Assembly (NCBI GenBank): GCA_027578815.1
Contig: JANBTH010000031.1
Location: 1 to 51,734, forward strand
Length of the DNA: 51,734 nt
Reading direction: 5' to 3'
Source of the DNA: Coemansia sp. RSA 1804
Taxonomy: Eukaryota; Kickxellomycota; Kickxellomycetes; Kickxellales; Kickxellaceae
Positions 21,401-30,857 of the stretch are shown here, one piece after another. The first letter of the stretch is position 1, and each line of letters begins with the position of its first letter. The notes beneath the pieces were generated by a model. It did not search any database, was not told the origin of the DNA, and was given only the letters and a program-made list of their open reading frames with translations. A program made the position numbers and the translations under genes.

Positions 21401-24400
21401 GCCAACAATCCAGCACAAATCGACGATAGGCTGCTCAGCGGACATGCAACAGTGTTACTCAAGGGAATAGATGTCCCTTTCCACTCCAGCAAGCTCTTAC
21501 CGTGCACTAACGTATTCCGAGGCCTGCTTCAAAAGATTATATTGCCAAAGCACGTCGATTCTGGATTGTTAAGTGGATGCTATATTCCCAACTTGACTGG
21601 ACAGCCGTTTGAGGTTACAAAAGAATACTTCACACACGTGTTTGACTCAACACACTCCAAGGTTCTTGAGGATACGCTAGCAAGATGGGATAGCATGGCT
21701 TTGGCTAAAGCAGATACACTGAACAGCTTGGCTGCTGAATTGCTGATTGAGCTGTTGTCCTTCCAGCTTGCATCCCCAGTAAAGTGGTCAGATACGCTTA
21801 GACACATGCTTTTTGTCAGCAACGTGCGTCGTGTTGTTGAGATTGGTACTGGTCCAATCTTGTGTAATATGGCTCGCAAGACCTTGGATGCCAAAAAGTA
21901 CGCAAAGAGTGCCGCCTCTATTCTCCACATTGAACGTGACAGAGATTCAATATATTATTTGGATAAAATCTCGGGCACAACTGCTATGGCATCAACCGTC
22001 ATATCTCGCGCGGATACTACTAGCAATGCTCTTCTTGCTCCTGCTTCTGATAACTCTGCGTTGTTGCCAGTGCCTGAACCAATAGTTGCTAAAGAACCAG
22101 ATACTCTCGCTTTGTCCAACAGCGGCAGCCCAGACAGCGACAAGGGCATACAGGTTTTTGATGATGTGCCACCACAAGCCATTGATGTGGTTCAGGCAAT
22201 AATCGCACAAAAGCTGACGGTTCCAATGTCGGAAATAGCAACCAGCAGGTCTATCAAGTCACTGGCAGCTGGAACATCCACATTGCAAAATGAGCTTATT
22301 GGCGACCTTTCCAAGGAGTTTTCGGGAAATCTGCCCAGAAAAGCAGAGGAGCTTTCACTTCAAGAGCTTTCTACATCAATTTCGTCGTTTGATGGAGGGC
22401 TTGGCAAGTATACGCAGGCAAGGATTGCACGGCTCTTTAGTAGCAAAATGCCTGGTGGGTTTTCACTTGCTGTTGCTCGTGAGACTATGCAGTCGACATA
22501 TGGCCTTGGTCCACGTAGACAAGATGCAGTGCTCCTGTGCGCATTGGCAAGCGAGCCATCTTCACGCCTGGCCAGCGATGCCGAAGCAAAGGCATGGCTG
22601 GATGGGCTGGTTAAAACATATGCTAGGAAGGCTGGTATTTCATTTTCTCCAGCAAAGCAGTCAAGTGCAGGCTCAAATTCAAACACTCCAGCTGTCAGCA
22701 GCGTGGCATTGAAGCAGTTTGAGCAAAAGCAGAACAAGCTTCTGAACCGGCAAATAGAGCTTCTGGCGCACCACTCGGGGGTTGATTTGCACAAGGAAAG
22801 CAAAGTTGCAGAAAGCGAAAATGCAAAGTTCCTTGAAGCACAACATGGTCTTAACCGCTTAAGCGATGAGTTGGGCGAAGAGCTCTTGGATGGCATTCTT
22901 CCCTGCTTTGAAGCGCGAAAGGCAAGGAGATTCGATTCATACTGGAACTGGGTGCGTCAGGATGTGTTCGAATGGATTCAGGAGATCATGCTTGATGGCA
23001 AGTCGACTGTTGTGGATTCCCGCAGTAAGCACCATTTGACAATGGCATCTCGGTTGCACCATATCCAAAACTGTGCTGATCCAGCACTCCTTAATATGCT
23101 AGACGGACTTGTTTCTATACTGCAGCAAGACGCATATGATCCGAAAGTTACATCTGCGCTAGATTTTGTCCAACAGCTACGCATTGTATGCAAAGCATCG
23201 TTAGATTGCCAGCCAACATACAAGGAACACTCGACACCGCTACAACCCGAGACAACAGTATTAGCAAAGGGCGATGTTACTTACAAGGAGGTTCCACGTG
23301 CAGGTGAACCGTCGTTTGCTGAATTTGTGAAGAGCATCCAAACGGTTCCCAAAGAGTGTGATCCTATCACAGGGTCGTGTCTTCCGTCCTTTTATTTAAA
23401 AGCAAAAAGGCAGAACCAGAGCTGGGAGTACAGCACATGTGAGTCGGATAAATACTACAAGAGTCTTGAGGACCTTGCCGCAGATGGACTGTCTTTTGCT
23501 GGCAAAAGCGCAATAGTCACTGGCTGTGGGAAAGGATCGATTGGCGCTGACATTGTTCGCGGCTTACTAATGGGCGGTGCCAAGGTCATTGCTACAACAT
23601 CGAGCTACTCGTATACGACAACCCAATTCTTTGAGGACATGTACAAGGCATGTGGATCGCGTGGGTCAGAACTTGTTGTTGTTCCATTCAACCAAGGCTC
23701 CGTGCAAGATATCAAACAGCTTATTGACTATGCATTTGATGAGCCTGATACTAACGGCAGCGGCAGCAACAGCTCGTTGGGATGGAACATTGACTATGTC
23801 TTTCCATTTGCCGCAATTGGTGACTACGGCGTAACAGCTACCAACATTGGATCGCGCACAGAGCTATCTCAACGCATAATGCTTACCAATGTCATTCGTA
23901 TGGTCGGCAGTATCAAGTCTAAGAAGGAGAGTCAAGGCGTCATGTCCAGCCCCAGTCTTTTTGTGCTTCCACTCTCGCCAAACCATGGGTTTTTCGGTGG
24001 CGACGGCTTGTATGGAGAATGCAAAATAGCACTGGAGACGTTTGTCAGCAGATGGAAATCCGAGTCCTGGCAAGACTACATTTCTATTTCTGGCGCAGTG
24101 ATGGGCTGGGTGCGTGGAACGGGTCTAATGTCTGGAAACAACCTTGTCGCGCAGGCAATAGAAAAGGCAGGCGTAAGAACATTCTCCACCTGCGAAACAG
24201 CGTTTGGCTTGCTTGGTCTTCTCAGTGACAGAATGTGCAGGTATGCTGAAGCAAGACCGGTATGGGCGGTCATGGACTCTGGGTTGGGCCACGAAAGACA
24301 CAGAGATGTTGTGCTTCAAGAGCACGAGCGGATTCGGCAATTGTCGTCTATTAAAAGCAAAGTAGAGTATAGCTCCAGAGAAGACTACCACTCGCTGTAT

Positions 24401-26704
24401 GGTGATAACCCAATGTTTAGCAGCTCGATCTACAGTCTACCAACGCCACTGGCAAACCACAGGCACCACTTGCCTGGTCCAAGGCATTATGAGGAACTGC
24501 AGCATTTGCACCATCTGCAGGGCATGGTAAGCCTAGACAAGGTCGTTGTCATTACTGGATATGGCGAGGTTGGGCCCTACGGCCACGCTGAAACGCGGTG
24601 GGAGGTTGAGGCGTTCGGTGAGCTGACGATGGAGGGATGCATTGAGCTTGGGTGGATCATGGGTATCATCAAACATCACAGCGGCGCTTTACCTGGATCA
24701 AGCGAGCACTACATCGGATGGATTGATACCAAGAGCGGTGAGCCAGTCAAGGATGCGGATATCAAGTCGCGTTACAACGACTACATTATGGAACACACTG
24801 GGATTCGTCCGATTGAGCCATCTGTAGTCCATGGCTACGACCCACATAACAAAACTGCAATGCGTGAGCTTCAGATACAGCATGACATGCAGCCATTCGA
24901 AGCCAGTGCGGAAGATGCAGCGCACTTTAAGGAACGCAGCAATGACAAGGTTGATATTTGGAAAGATCATGACAGCAACCGGTGGTACGTGAGGTTCCTG
25001 AAGGGAGCACTGGTTCGTGTGCCTGTTTCTGTTCCAGATGTCATTGGTCTTGTTGCTGGAATGATTCCTACTGGCTGGGATGCGGCTCGCTTTGGAGTAC
25101 CTCCAGATATCATCAAGCAAATGGATCCAGCCACACTTTATTTGGTTGTTGCGGCTGCCGAGGCCCTTGTCCGGTCTGGCTTTAGCGATCCATACGAGCT
25201 ATACAAGTATTTCCACGTCTCAGAGGTTGGAAATTCCCTGGGTTCGGCTGTTGGAAGTTGCGTGTCAAATGCTATGGCATTCAGAGAGCGGATGTTTGAA
25301 AAGGACCTAAGCAACGATTTCTGCCAAGAGCTTTTGATTTCAACAGCCCAGGCATGGGTGAATATGCTGCTGCTGTCTGGAGCTGGACCAGTATTGCCTG
25401 TTGTCGGTGCTTGTGCAACCGGCGTTCTCTCTATTAATGCTGCAACGGAAGCAATTCAAAGTGGCAAGGCAAAGGTCATGCTGGCTGGAAGCGTCGATGA
25501 TCTCCACGAGGACATTATGTACGAGTTTGCCAACATGGGAGCTCTTTGCAATAACGTGGAGGATTCTGCAAATGGAAGAACGCCTAGAGAGGCATGTAGG
25601 CCATGCACATCTACGCGAATGGGGCTTTTGGAAAGCCATGGCGCTGGCGTCGTTGTTCTTATGTCAGCGGCCGCTGCCATCGAGTGTGGAGCACCAATCT
25701 ACGGCATTGTGGGCATGTCAGAGTTAGCATCGGACAAGCAAGGACGCTCAGTGCCCGCACCAGGCCAAGGAATTCTGACCTTTGCGCAAGAAAATCGCCT
25801 GGTTGTTGACAACAGCAGTTCCTTGCGTGTTCTAGACATTGGATATCGCCGCCAACAGCTTGAACGCCAGTTAAGGATCCTGGATGCAATGGAAAAGAGC
25901 GAAATAGAGTCTGCTTTCGAGGCCTCAGTCAAGAATGATACAGACGACAACGGTGCTGTGCCACAGATAAAACAAGAGTACGCACTGCAAAGAAAATATG
26001 TGCGGGATGTTTGGAGCACTGGGTTCTGGGCAAACAGCAGAAGCAGCATATCGCCGATCCGTGGCAATCTGTCGGTCTGGGGGCTGAATATTGACGACAT
26101 TGGGGTTGCTTATTTCCATGGGACATCCACGCCTGCTAACGACAAGAACGAGTCGGATGTAGTAAACGCACAGATGGGGCATCTGGGCCGCACACCAGGA
26201 AACATAGTTCCAGTGGTCAGTCAAAAGTGGCTGACTGGGCATCCAAAGGGACCGGCGGCAATGTTTATGCTTAACAGCGTCTTACAATCACTGCGAACAG
26301 GCATCATTCCAGGCAACCGCAATGCAGACAACATTGACTCTGAGCTGAGAGAGTACGAGTACATGCTTTACTTATCCAAGAGTGTCCAGACAGCTGGCAT
26401 CAAGGCGGCAATGCTCACATCCTTTGGATTTGGACAGGTGGGTGGCGAGCTTCTAATTGTCCACCCAGACTACTTGTTTGCCACTCTGACGCAGAGTGAG
26501 TTGGACGAGTATAACAGCAAGATGGCTGCTAGAAACAGCAATTCGTATCGCCACTGGCAAGACACTCTTGTTGGCAACCATTCGTTTGCGCAAGTCAAAG
26601 ACAGACCGCCATTTTTGCCATACATAGAGAAGCAGGTGTATCTGGATCCAACGGCTCGTGCGCGACTCAATCCATCAACTGGATCTTATGAAATTAGCCT
26701 TTGA
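15453..26704 (+). CDS. FAS: Single-chain fungal type I fatty acid synthase (beta-alpha fusion, no PPT domain)
   Basis: Exons 15453-16218 and 16329-26704 encode about 3713 residues. The enzyme makes long-chain acyl-CoA from acetyl- and malonyl-CoA in the cytosol. Domains, in order: acetyltransferase (GHSQG, Ser about 261); FMN enoyl reductase (GMTHTT about 580, QWTGGTSGGHHS about 717); dehydratase (GGDYNPIH, Asp about 1562); malonyl/palmitoyl transferase (TGQGSQ about 1670, GHSLGE with Ser about 1807). A linker of roughly 70 residues follows, then the alpha part: one acyl carrier domain (GTSTLQNE, phosphopantetheine Ser about 2239), ketoreductase (TGCGKGSIGADI about 2653, Tyr about 2817) and ketoacyl synthase (GACATG, Cys about 3284; FHGTST His about 3519; TGHPKG about 3559). 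Yeast Fas2 continues for over 100 residues after the matching end of the ketoacyl synthase, as the PPT domain; this protein stops about there (YLDPTARARLNPSTGSYEISL). All catalytic residues I can locate are intact. Codon use is less GC-rich than in the neighbours. Confidence 0.96.
16219..16328 (+). other. Spliceosomal intron in the FAS acetyltransferase domain
   Basis: The intron is 110 bp with donor GTAAAA, a perfect TACTAAC branch site at 16282-16288 and acceptor ATGTGTAG. It is phase 1: splicing joins ...MFKG to AIGHSQG, restoring the active-site loop of the acetyltransferase. Without splicing, translation would stop or shift before the nucleophile. Confidence 0.93.
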
Positions 26705-27415
26705 AATACTATTTGGGTGAGGATTTATTTTTATAGCATATTATTAACTTGGCATCAGCGATATGTAAATACAAAAAGCTCAAGGAATGAATGTTTTTGC
26801 AGTGCATCAATGCTAGAAACATATGAATGCTAGCCACATGCGTATATGCCGACTATATGCGTATGATATCCACATATGTGAGTAAGATTGCTTCGTTTAG
26901 TTTAAAGTTTTTTCTTGTCTTTTCTGTTTTAGTTTTTTTTACATGGTGCGATTATAGTATCAAAAATATTTATCGCCTGGCAAGAGTGTCTTGAAGAATA
27001 GAGAAAAATGGGATGCCAAACAGACCATATGGATGGTAAAACGAAACACGAAGGCAAATGATATCTCCACATATCAGTTTTTATTCAAGATATAGTAAGA
27101 AAAGAAGACCCGTCATTTTATCCAGGAGAGTGGAAAGTTCATGGTTTTTTCCCAGCAAGAGGAGAAGAGTGAAGAATGGTAAGACAACCTTTTTAGATCA
27201 AATACTCGAAGGGACGATGACAAAATCTTTGGCACATACGCTTCTTGAAAAATAACATTATCGCTCCTGTTATTCTTAGAAGCACCACATACGCACGTAC
27301 TACTAATACATATCATAATCAAGCATTAGCACACACATTATAGTACGCAATACGAAAGCACCCAAGACGTAATAGTACAATATCTAAAGTAAAAAAACAA
27401 GATCCAGAATCAAGG
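26705..27415. other. FAS 3' region and multicopper oxidase promoter
   Basis: No gene is recognised. I checked this stretch specifically for a phosphopantetheinyl transferase domain that could have been cut off from FAS, and the short frames (for example 27058-27255) do not resemble one. The part at about 26800-26880 repeats ATGCGTAT and CATATG words and is probably 3' untranslated sequence. Confidence 0.45.
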
Positions 27416-29182
27416 ATGAAGATAGCGCGGGAGCTGCTGCTGCTGCTGCTGCTGCTTCTGGCAGGATTCGTGGATCTGACGGCAGCGGCAACAGTGGAGC
27501 GCGAGTGGACGGTGGAGTGGGTGGACTACGACATGGACGGGATATTCACACGCAAAGCAATTGGCATAAACGGACAGTGGCCGATCGCAGCGGTGGAGGC
27601 AGACCTGGGCGACGAGCTGGTGATCCACGTGCACAACGGGCTGGCAGAAACAACATCGCTGCACTTCCACGGCCTGTTCCAGAACGGCACCAGCTACTAC
27701 GACGGCGCAGTGATGGCAACGGAGTGCGGAGTGCCGCCAGGCGGGTCATTCACGTACCGCGTTGCGCTGGAGCAGGCAGGCACGTACTGGATCCACAGCC
27801 ACTCGAAGTCGCAGACCGCGGACGGACTGCGGTTGCCGCTGGTTGTGCGCGATGCAAAGGAGAAGCGCATCTACGCGTACGACGACGAGATGGTGGTGTC
27901 GTTGCAGGACTGGTTCCGCGAGTCCGCAACGGATCTGATGCGGCAGTTCTCCAGCGCCGACCCGCATGTGCGGTTCCGACCGGTGATTCCGTACGCAATC
28001 GTCGGCGGACGGTGCGCAACGAATGCGCGGCTGCACTTCGTGCGCGGCAAGACGTACCGCATCCACCTGGCCAACATTGGGTCGTCGTTCGACTTCCACT
28101 TCAGCATCGACGCGCATCCGCTGCGCATCATCGAGGTGGACGGGATCGCGGTGCGCGCACACGCAGCGCGCGGCGTGACGCTTGGCGCCGGGCAGCGCGC
28201 ATCGGTGTTGGTGACGGCGATGAGCGATGCGACGGAGGCATCGTGGAACTACGTGTTCCACGCGGACATGTACACGGAGCTGCTGGAGATGCCGCGCTAC
28301 AACCCGCTGAACTTCACCGGCGTCATCGAGTACTCGGCAGATGCGCGCACCCGACGCGAGCACGACGGCGGAGCTGCGTGGACGACGGTCGCGGACCAGG
28401 ATCTGGAGCCGCTGGATCGGGAGCCGCTGCTCCCGGAGCCCGACACGAGCGTAACGCTGGATGCGTACTCGGGCGTCTTCAGCGACAGCTCGTTCCGGCA
28501 CTCGTTCAACAACGTGTCGTATGTAGCTCCGGCGGTGCCTGCTGTGCTGACAGCGCTGACGGCCGGCGAGTTGGCAGGCGACTCTGCAGTGTACGGACAC
28601 CAATCCAACACGCATGTGCTGCGGCATCTGGATGTTGTTGACGTGACAGTCAACAACCACGACTACTACGCGCACCCGTTCCACCTGCACGGCCACGCGT
28701 TCCAGATCGTCGAGACCGGCTCGATCCGCCGCGGCGTGGTGCGCGCCAAGCAGGCGCTGGAGTCGCCGGTCCGCCGCGACACGGTGGTGGTGCGCGGCGG
28801 CGACTACGCGGTGCTCCGGTTCCGCGCGGACAATCCGGGCGTCTGGCTACTGCACTGCCACATCGACTTCCACGTGATGCTGGGGCTGCAGATGACCTTC
28901 GTCGAGGCGCCCGATGTGCTGCAGCGGCGCGTGGCCAAGCATGGCGGGCTGCCGCCGATGCTGCGCGAGAACTGCGTTGCGCAGGGCATCAAGACCGCCG
29001 GCAACGCTGCTGGCCGCGCCGGTCTGGATCTGGGCGCCCTCAATGCGACGGAGCCGACGCCCAATGCCGACCAGTTCGAGTCGTACGATCCGCCGTCGGG
29101 CTGGCAGCTGCTGTCGTACATCGTCCACGGCAACAAGAACAACGTGGACGCAATAGCGACGCCGACGCACTCGTCGGGCTAG
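27416..29182 (+). CDS. Secreted multicopper oxidase, Fet3-like (ferroxidase or laccase)
   Basis: The product is 588 residues. It should oxidise Fe(II) or phenolic substrates with four copper atoms, reducing oxygen to water outside the cell. A Leu-rich signal peptide covers about residues 1-24. Copper motifs: HFHG 83-86, HSHSKSQ starting at 127, HPFHLHGH 420-427, and HCHIDFH starting at 480 (T1 Cys 481). Leu occupies the axial position ten residues after Cys. The phrases LHFHGLFQNGT and NNVSYVAPAVP resemble Fet3 more than typical laccases. However, the Glu that helps bind iron in Fet3 (E185) has no obvious counterpart in RPVIPYAIVGG, and no C-terminal membrane anchor follows the oxidase domain (tail ...NNVDAIATPTHSSG). 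No Ftr1 permease lies next to it. I therefore call the fold with confidence but not the substrate. The gene is intronless and GC-rich. Confidence 0.88.
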   Translation: MKIARELLLLLLLLLAGFVDLTAAATVEREWTVEWVDYDMDGIFTRKAIGINGQWPIAAVEADLGDELVIHVHNGLAETTSLHFHGLFQNGTSYYDGAVMATECGVPPGGSFTYRVALEQAGTYWIHSHSKSQTADGLRLPLVVRDAKEKRIYAYDDEMVVSLQDWFRESATDLMRQFSSADPHVRFRPVIPYAIVGGRCATNARLHFVRGKTYRIHLANIGSSFDFHFSIDAHPLRIIEVDGIAVRAHAARGVTLGAGQRASVLVTAMSDATEASWNYVFHADMYTELLEMPRYNPLNFTGVIEYSADARTRREHDGGAAWTTVADQDLEPLDREPLLPEPDTSVTLDAYSGVFSDSSFRHSFNNVSYVAPAVPAVLTALTAGELAGDSAVYGHQSNTHVLRHLDVVDVTVNNHDYYAHPFHLHGHAFQIVETGSIRRGVVRAKQALESPVRRDTVVVRGGDYAVLRFRADNPGVWLLHCHIDFHVMLGLQMTFVEAPDVLQRRVAKHGGLPPMLRENCVAQGIKTAGNAAGRAGLDLGALNATEPTPNADQFESYDPPSGWQLLSYIVHGNKNNVDAIATPTHSSG

Positions 29183-29190
29183 CGGATCCA

Positions 29191-29228
29191 CTGATCTTAT
29201 CTGACCTGATCTGATCTGATCTGGTCTG
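29191..29228 (+). repeat. CTGAT short tandem repeat
   Basis: Imperfect CTGAT/CTGAC units, with three exact copies at 29206-29220, lie just after the multicopper oxidase stop codon. This is a microsatellite in the 3' untranslated region. Confidence 0.6.
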
Positions 29229-29355
29229 AGGCGCCGGCCTACGGATGGGCTGCGCACTGTCGCCTACTAGCTCACTTTGCAGTTTACCGATAATTCGCTT
29301 GCTTGTTCATTTACTTATTTATTTATATATTTATTTGTCTGTTTCTCCCTCCAGC

Positions 29356-30645
29356 CTACTCCGGCGACGCCTCGTCCCGCAGCGATGCCGGGCGCTGGCT
29401 GGCGGCTGCCGCACGCGCAACAGCCGCCGCGTTGTGCTGCTCGGCGGCGGCACGCAGACGGTGCCTGCGGAGCTCCAGGCCGTCGCGGGCAGCGCGGGCC
29501 AGCACGCCGGCAACAATCGACACCGCGCGCACGCTGTCGTCGTTGCAGGGGATGGCGTACGTGACGCGGCGCGGGTTGCAGTTGGTGTCGACGATGCCGA
29601 CGGTGGGAACAAAGGCCCTGCGCGCCTCGGCCAGCATCGTGGCGGACTCGATCGGATTAAGCGCGACAATCAGATCGGGCTTGTACGTCGAGGCCGCGCC
29701 CTCCTCGGCGCGGAGCCGCGCCTTCTCCTCCTCGATGCCGCGCAGATAGCGGGCATGTCTGGGCGACACGTTCAGGCGCCTGACGCGCTGCGCGGGCGTC
29801 TCGTGGGCGGCAAACTCGCGCGCCTCGTCCACGTCCCACACGTCGCCGACGTACCTGACCTTCTGCACATTGCCGAGCACCGATGCCGCGTTCGTCAGCG
29901 TGCCGGCAACCCAGCGGCGCGACATGTAGTACTGGTCGGCATGCAGCGCGGCGTCCACCGCGATCTGGCGCTGCTCCTTGCGCACGCCCGAAAACAGGAT
30001 GATTCCGCCGTGGTACGCGACCTTGCCAACCAGATGCGCGGCGCGCCGCAGCTCGGCGATCGTGCGCTCCAGGTTGATGATGTGGATCCCCTCGCGTTCT
30101 CCGAATATGTAGCCCAGGTTCAGCGGGTTCCACAGCGCCGCCGAGTGGCCCAGGTGCATCCCGGCCGCCAGCATCGTCTCCAGCGTCACGTTGCCCGCCG
30201 TGTGGTCCAGCATCCGCATCCGCGACTCCGCGAGCGCGAGCTCCTGCTCCTCCCTCGCCTGCGCCCTCTTCTTCTCAATCGCCCCGTCCCTTATGGCTGC
30301 CCTTTCGCTCTCGTCGTGCAAATGGCCTTGTTCTTCTGCCTCCCCGAGTCTTCTGGTCTCCGCCTCCGCCTCCGCCTGCGAAACCGTCGTCTGCCGCGTT
30401 CCGAAGCTCTGCAGCGTCGGCGTCAGGCGGCGCAGATGGCGCAGCACGTCCTTGTGCTGGCGCAGGATCGCTGCCTTTGACAGCTTGGCATCGCCGCCGC
30501 CATTATTATTATTATTACCGTTGTTGTTGCCTTTATCGCCCCGCGGCGTCCCGCTCGCCAGCAGCCGCCTTGCTTGCAGATTGCGCGCCGCGCCGATGCT
30601 GCTGATTCCGATCCGCGCGGTGCTGTTGTTTCGAAGCGCAAACAT
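29356..30645 (-). CDS. MRP4: Mitochondrial small-subunit ribosomal protein uS2m
   Basis: The product is 429 residues. It is part of the mitochondrial 30S-like subunit, the homologue of bacterial RpsB. The S2 fold begins near residue 150 with TLETMLAAGMHLGHS, then NPLNLGYIFGEREGIHIINLERT, RRWVAGTLTNA, LIVALNPIES, VPTVGIVDTNCNPRRVTYAIPCNDDS, all classic S2 landmarks. The first part from ATG 30645 is MFALRNNSTARIGISSIGAA, rich in Arg and Ser without acidic residues, as expected for a mitochondrial presequence. The open frame extends to 30717, but that start is GTG and adds a hydrophobic stretch, so I reject it. A region of about 120 residues between presequence and S2 fold is Asn/Gly-rich, then charged, and is longer than in bacterial S2. 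Convergent with the multicopper oxidase. Confidence 0.9.
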   Translation of the reverse strand: MFALRNNSTARIGISSIGAARNLQARRLLASGTPRGDKGNNNGNNNNNGGGDAKLSKAAILRQHKDVLRHLRRLTPTLQSFGTRQTTVSQAEAEAETRRLGEAEEQGHLHDESERAAIRDGAIEKKRAQAREEQELALAESRMRMLDHTAGNVTLETMLAAGMHLGHSAALWNPLNLGYIFGEREGIHIINLERTIAELRRAAHLVGKVAYHGGIILFSGVRKEQRQIAVDAALHADQYYMSRRWVAGTLTNAASVLGNVQKVRYVGDVWDVDEAREFAAHETPAQRVRRLNVSPRHARYLRGIEEEKARLRAEEGAASTYKPDLIVALNPIESATMLAEARRAFVPTVGIVDTNCNPRRVTYAIPCNDDSVRAVSIVAGVLARAARDGLELRRHRLRAAAEQHNAAAVARAAAASQRPASLRDEASPE

Positions 30646-30857
30646 CCTGAAAGCCGCTTCCAGATTCGTGCCGGCAATTAAGAGAAATATATGTAAGAAA
30701 AGGACAAATCCACGCACTGGCGAAAGAAAACAAAGAAAAAACCCCAGCAGCAGTCAGCAACAACAGGCTGGGCCGGTCTTATCAGCCGCCATTTTTTTTC
30801 CTGCAGTACTCTTAATCAACTGTCCAATCAACGGATTAAAAACTCTACAGCCACAAA

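Noticed and set aside
26705..27415. Possible detached phosphopantetheinyl transferase domain after FAS
   Set aside because: The short frames here do not contain any PPT-like motif.
30646..30717. 24-codon N-terminal extension of uS2m
   Set aside because: It begins with GTG and would put a hydrophobic stretch before a good mitochondrial presequence.
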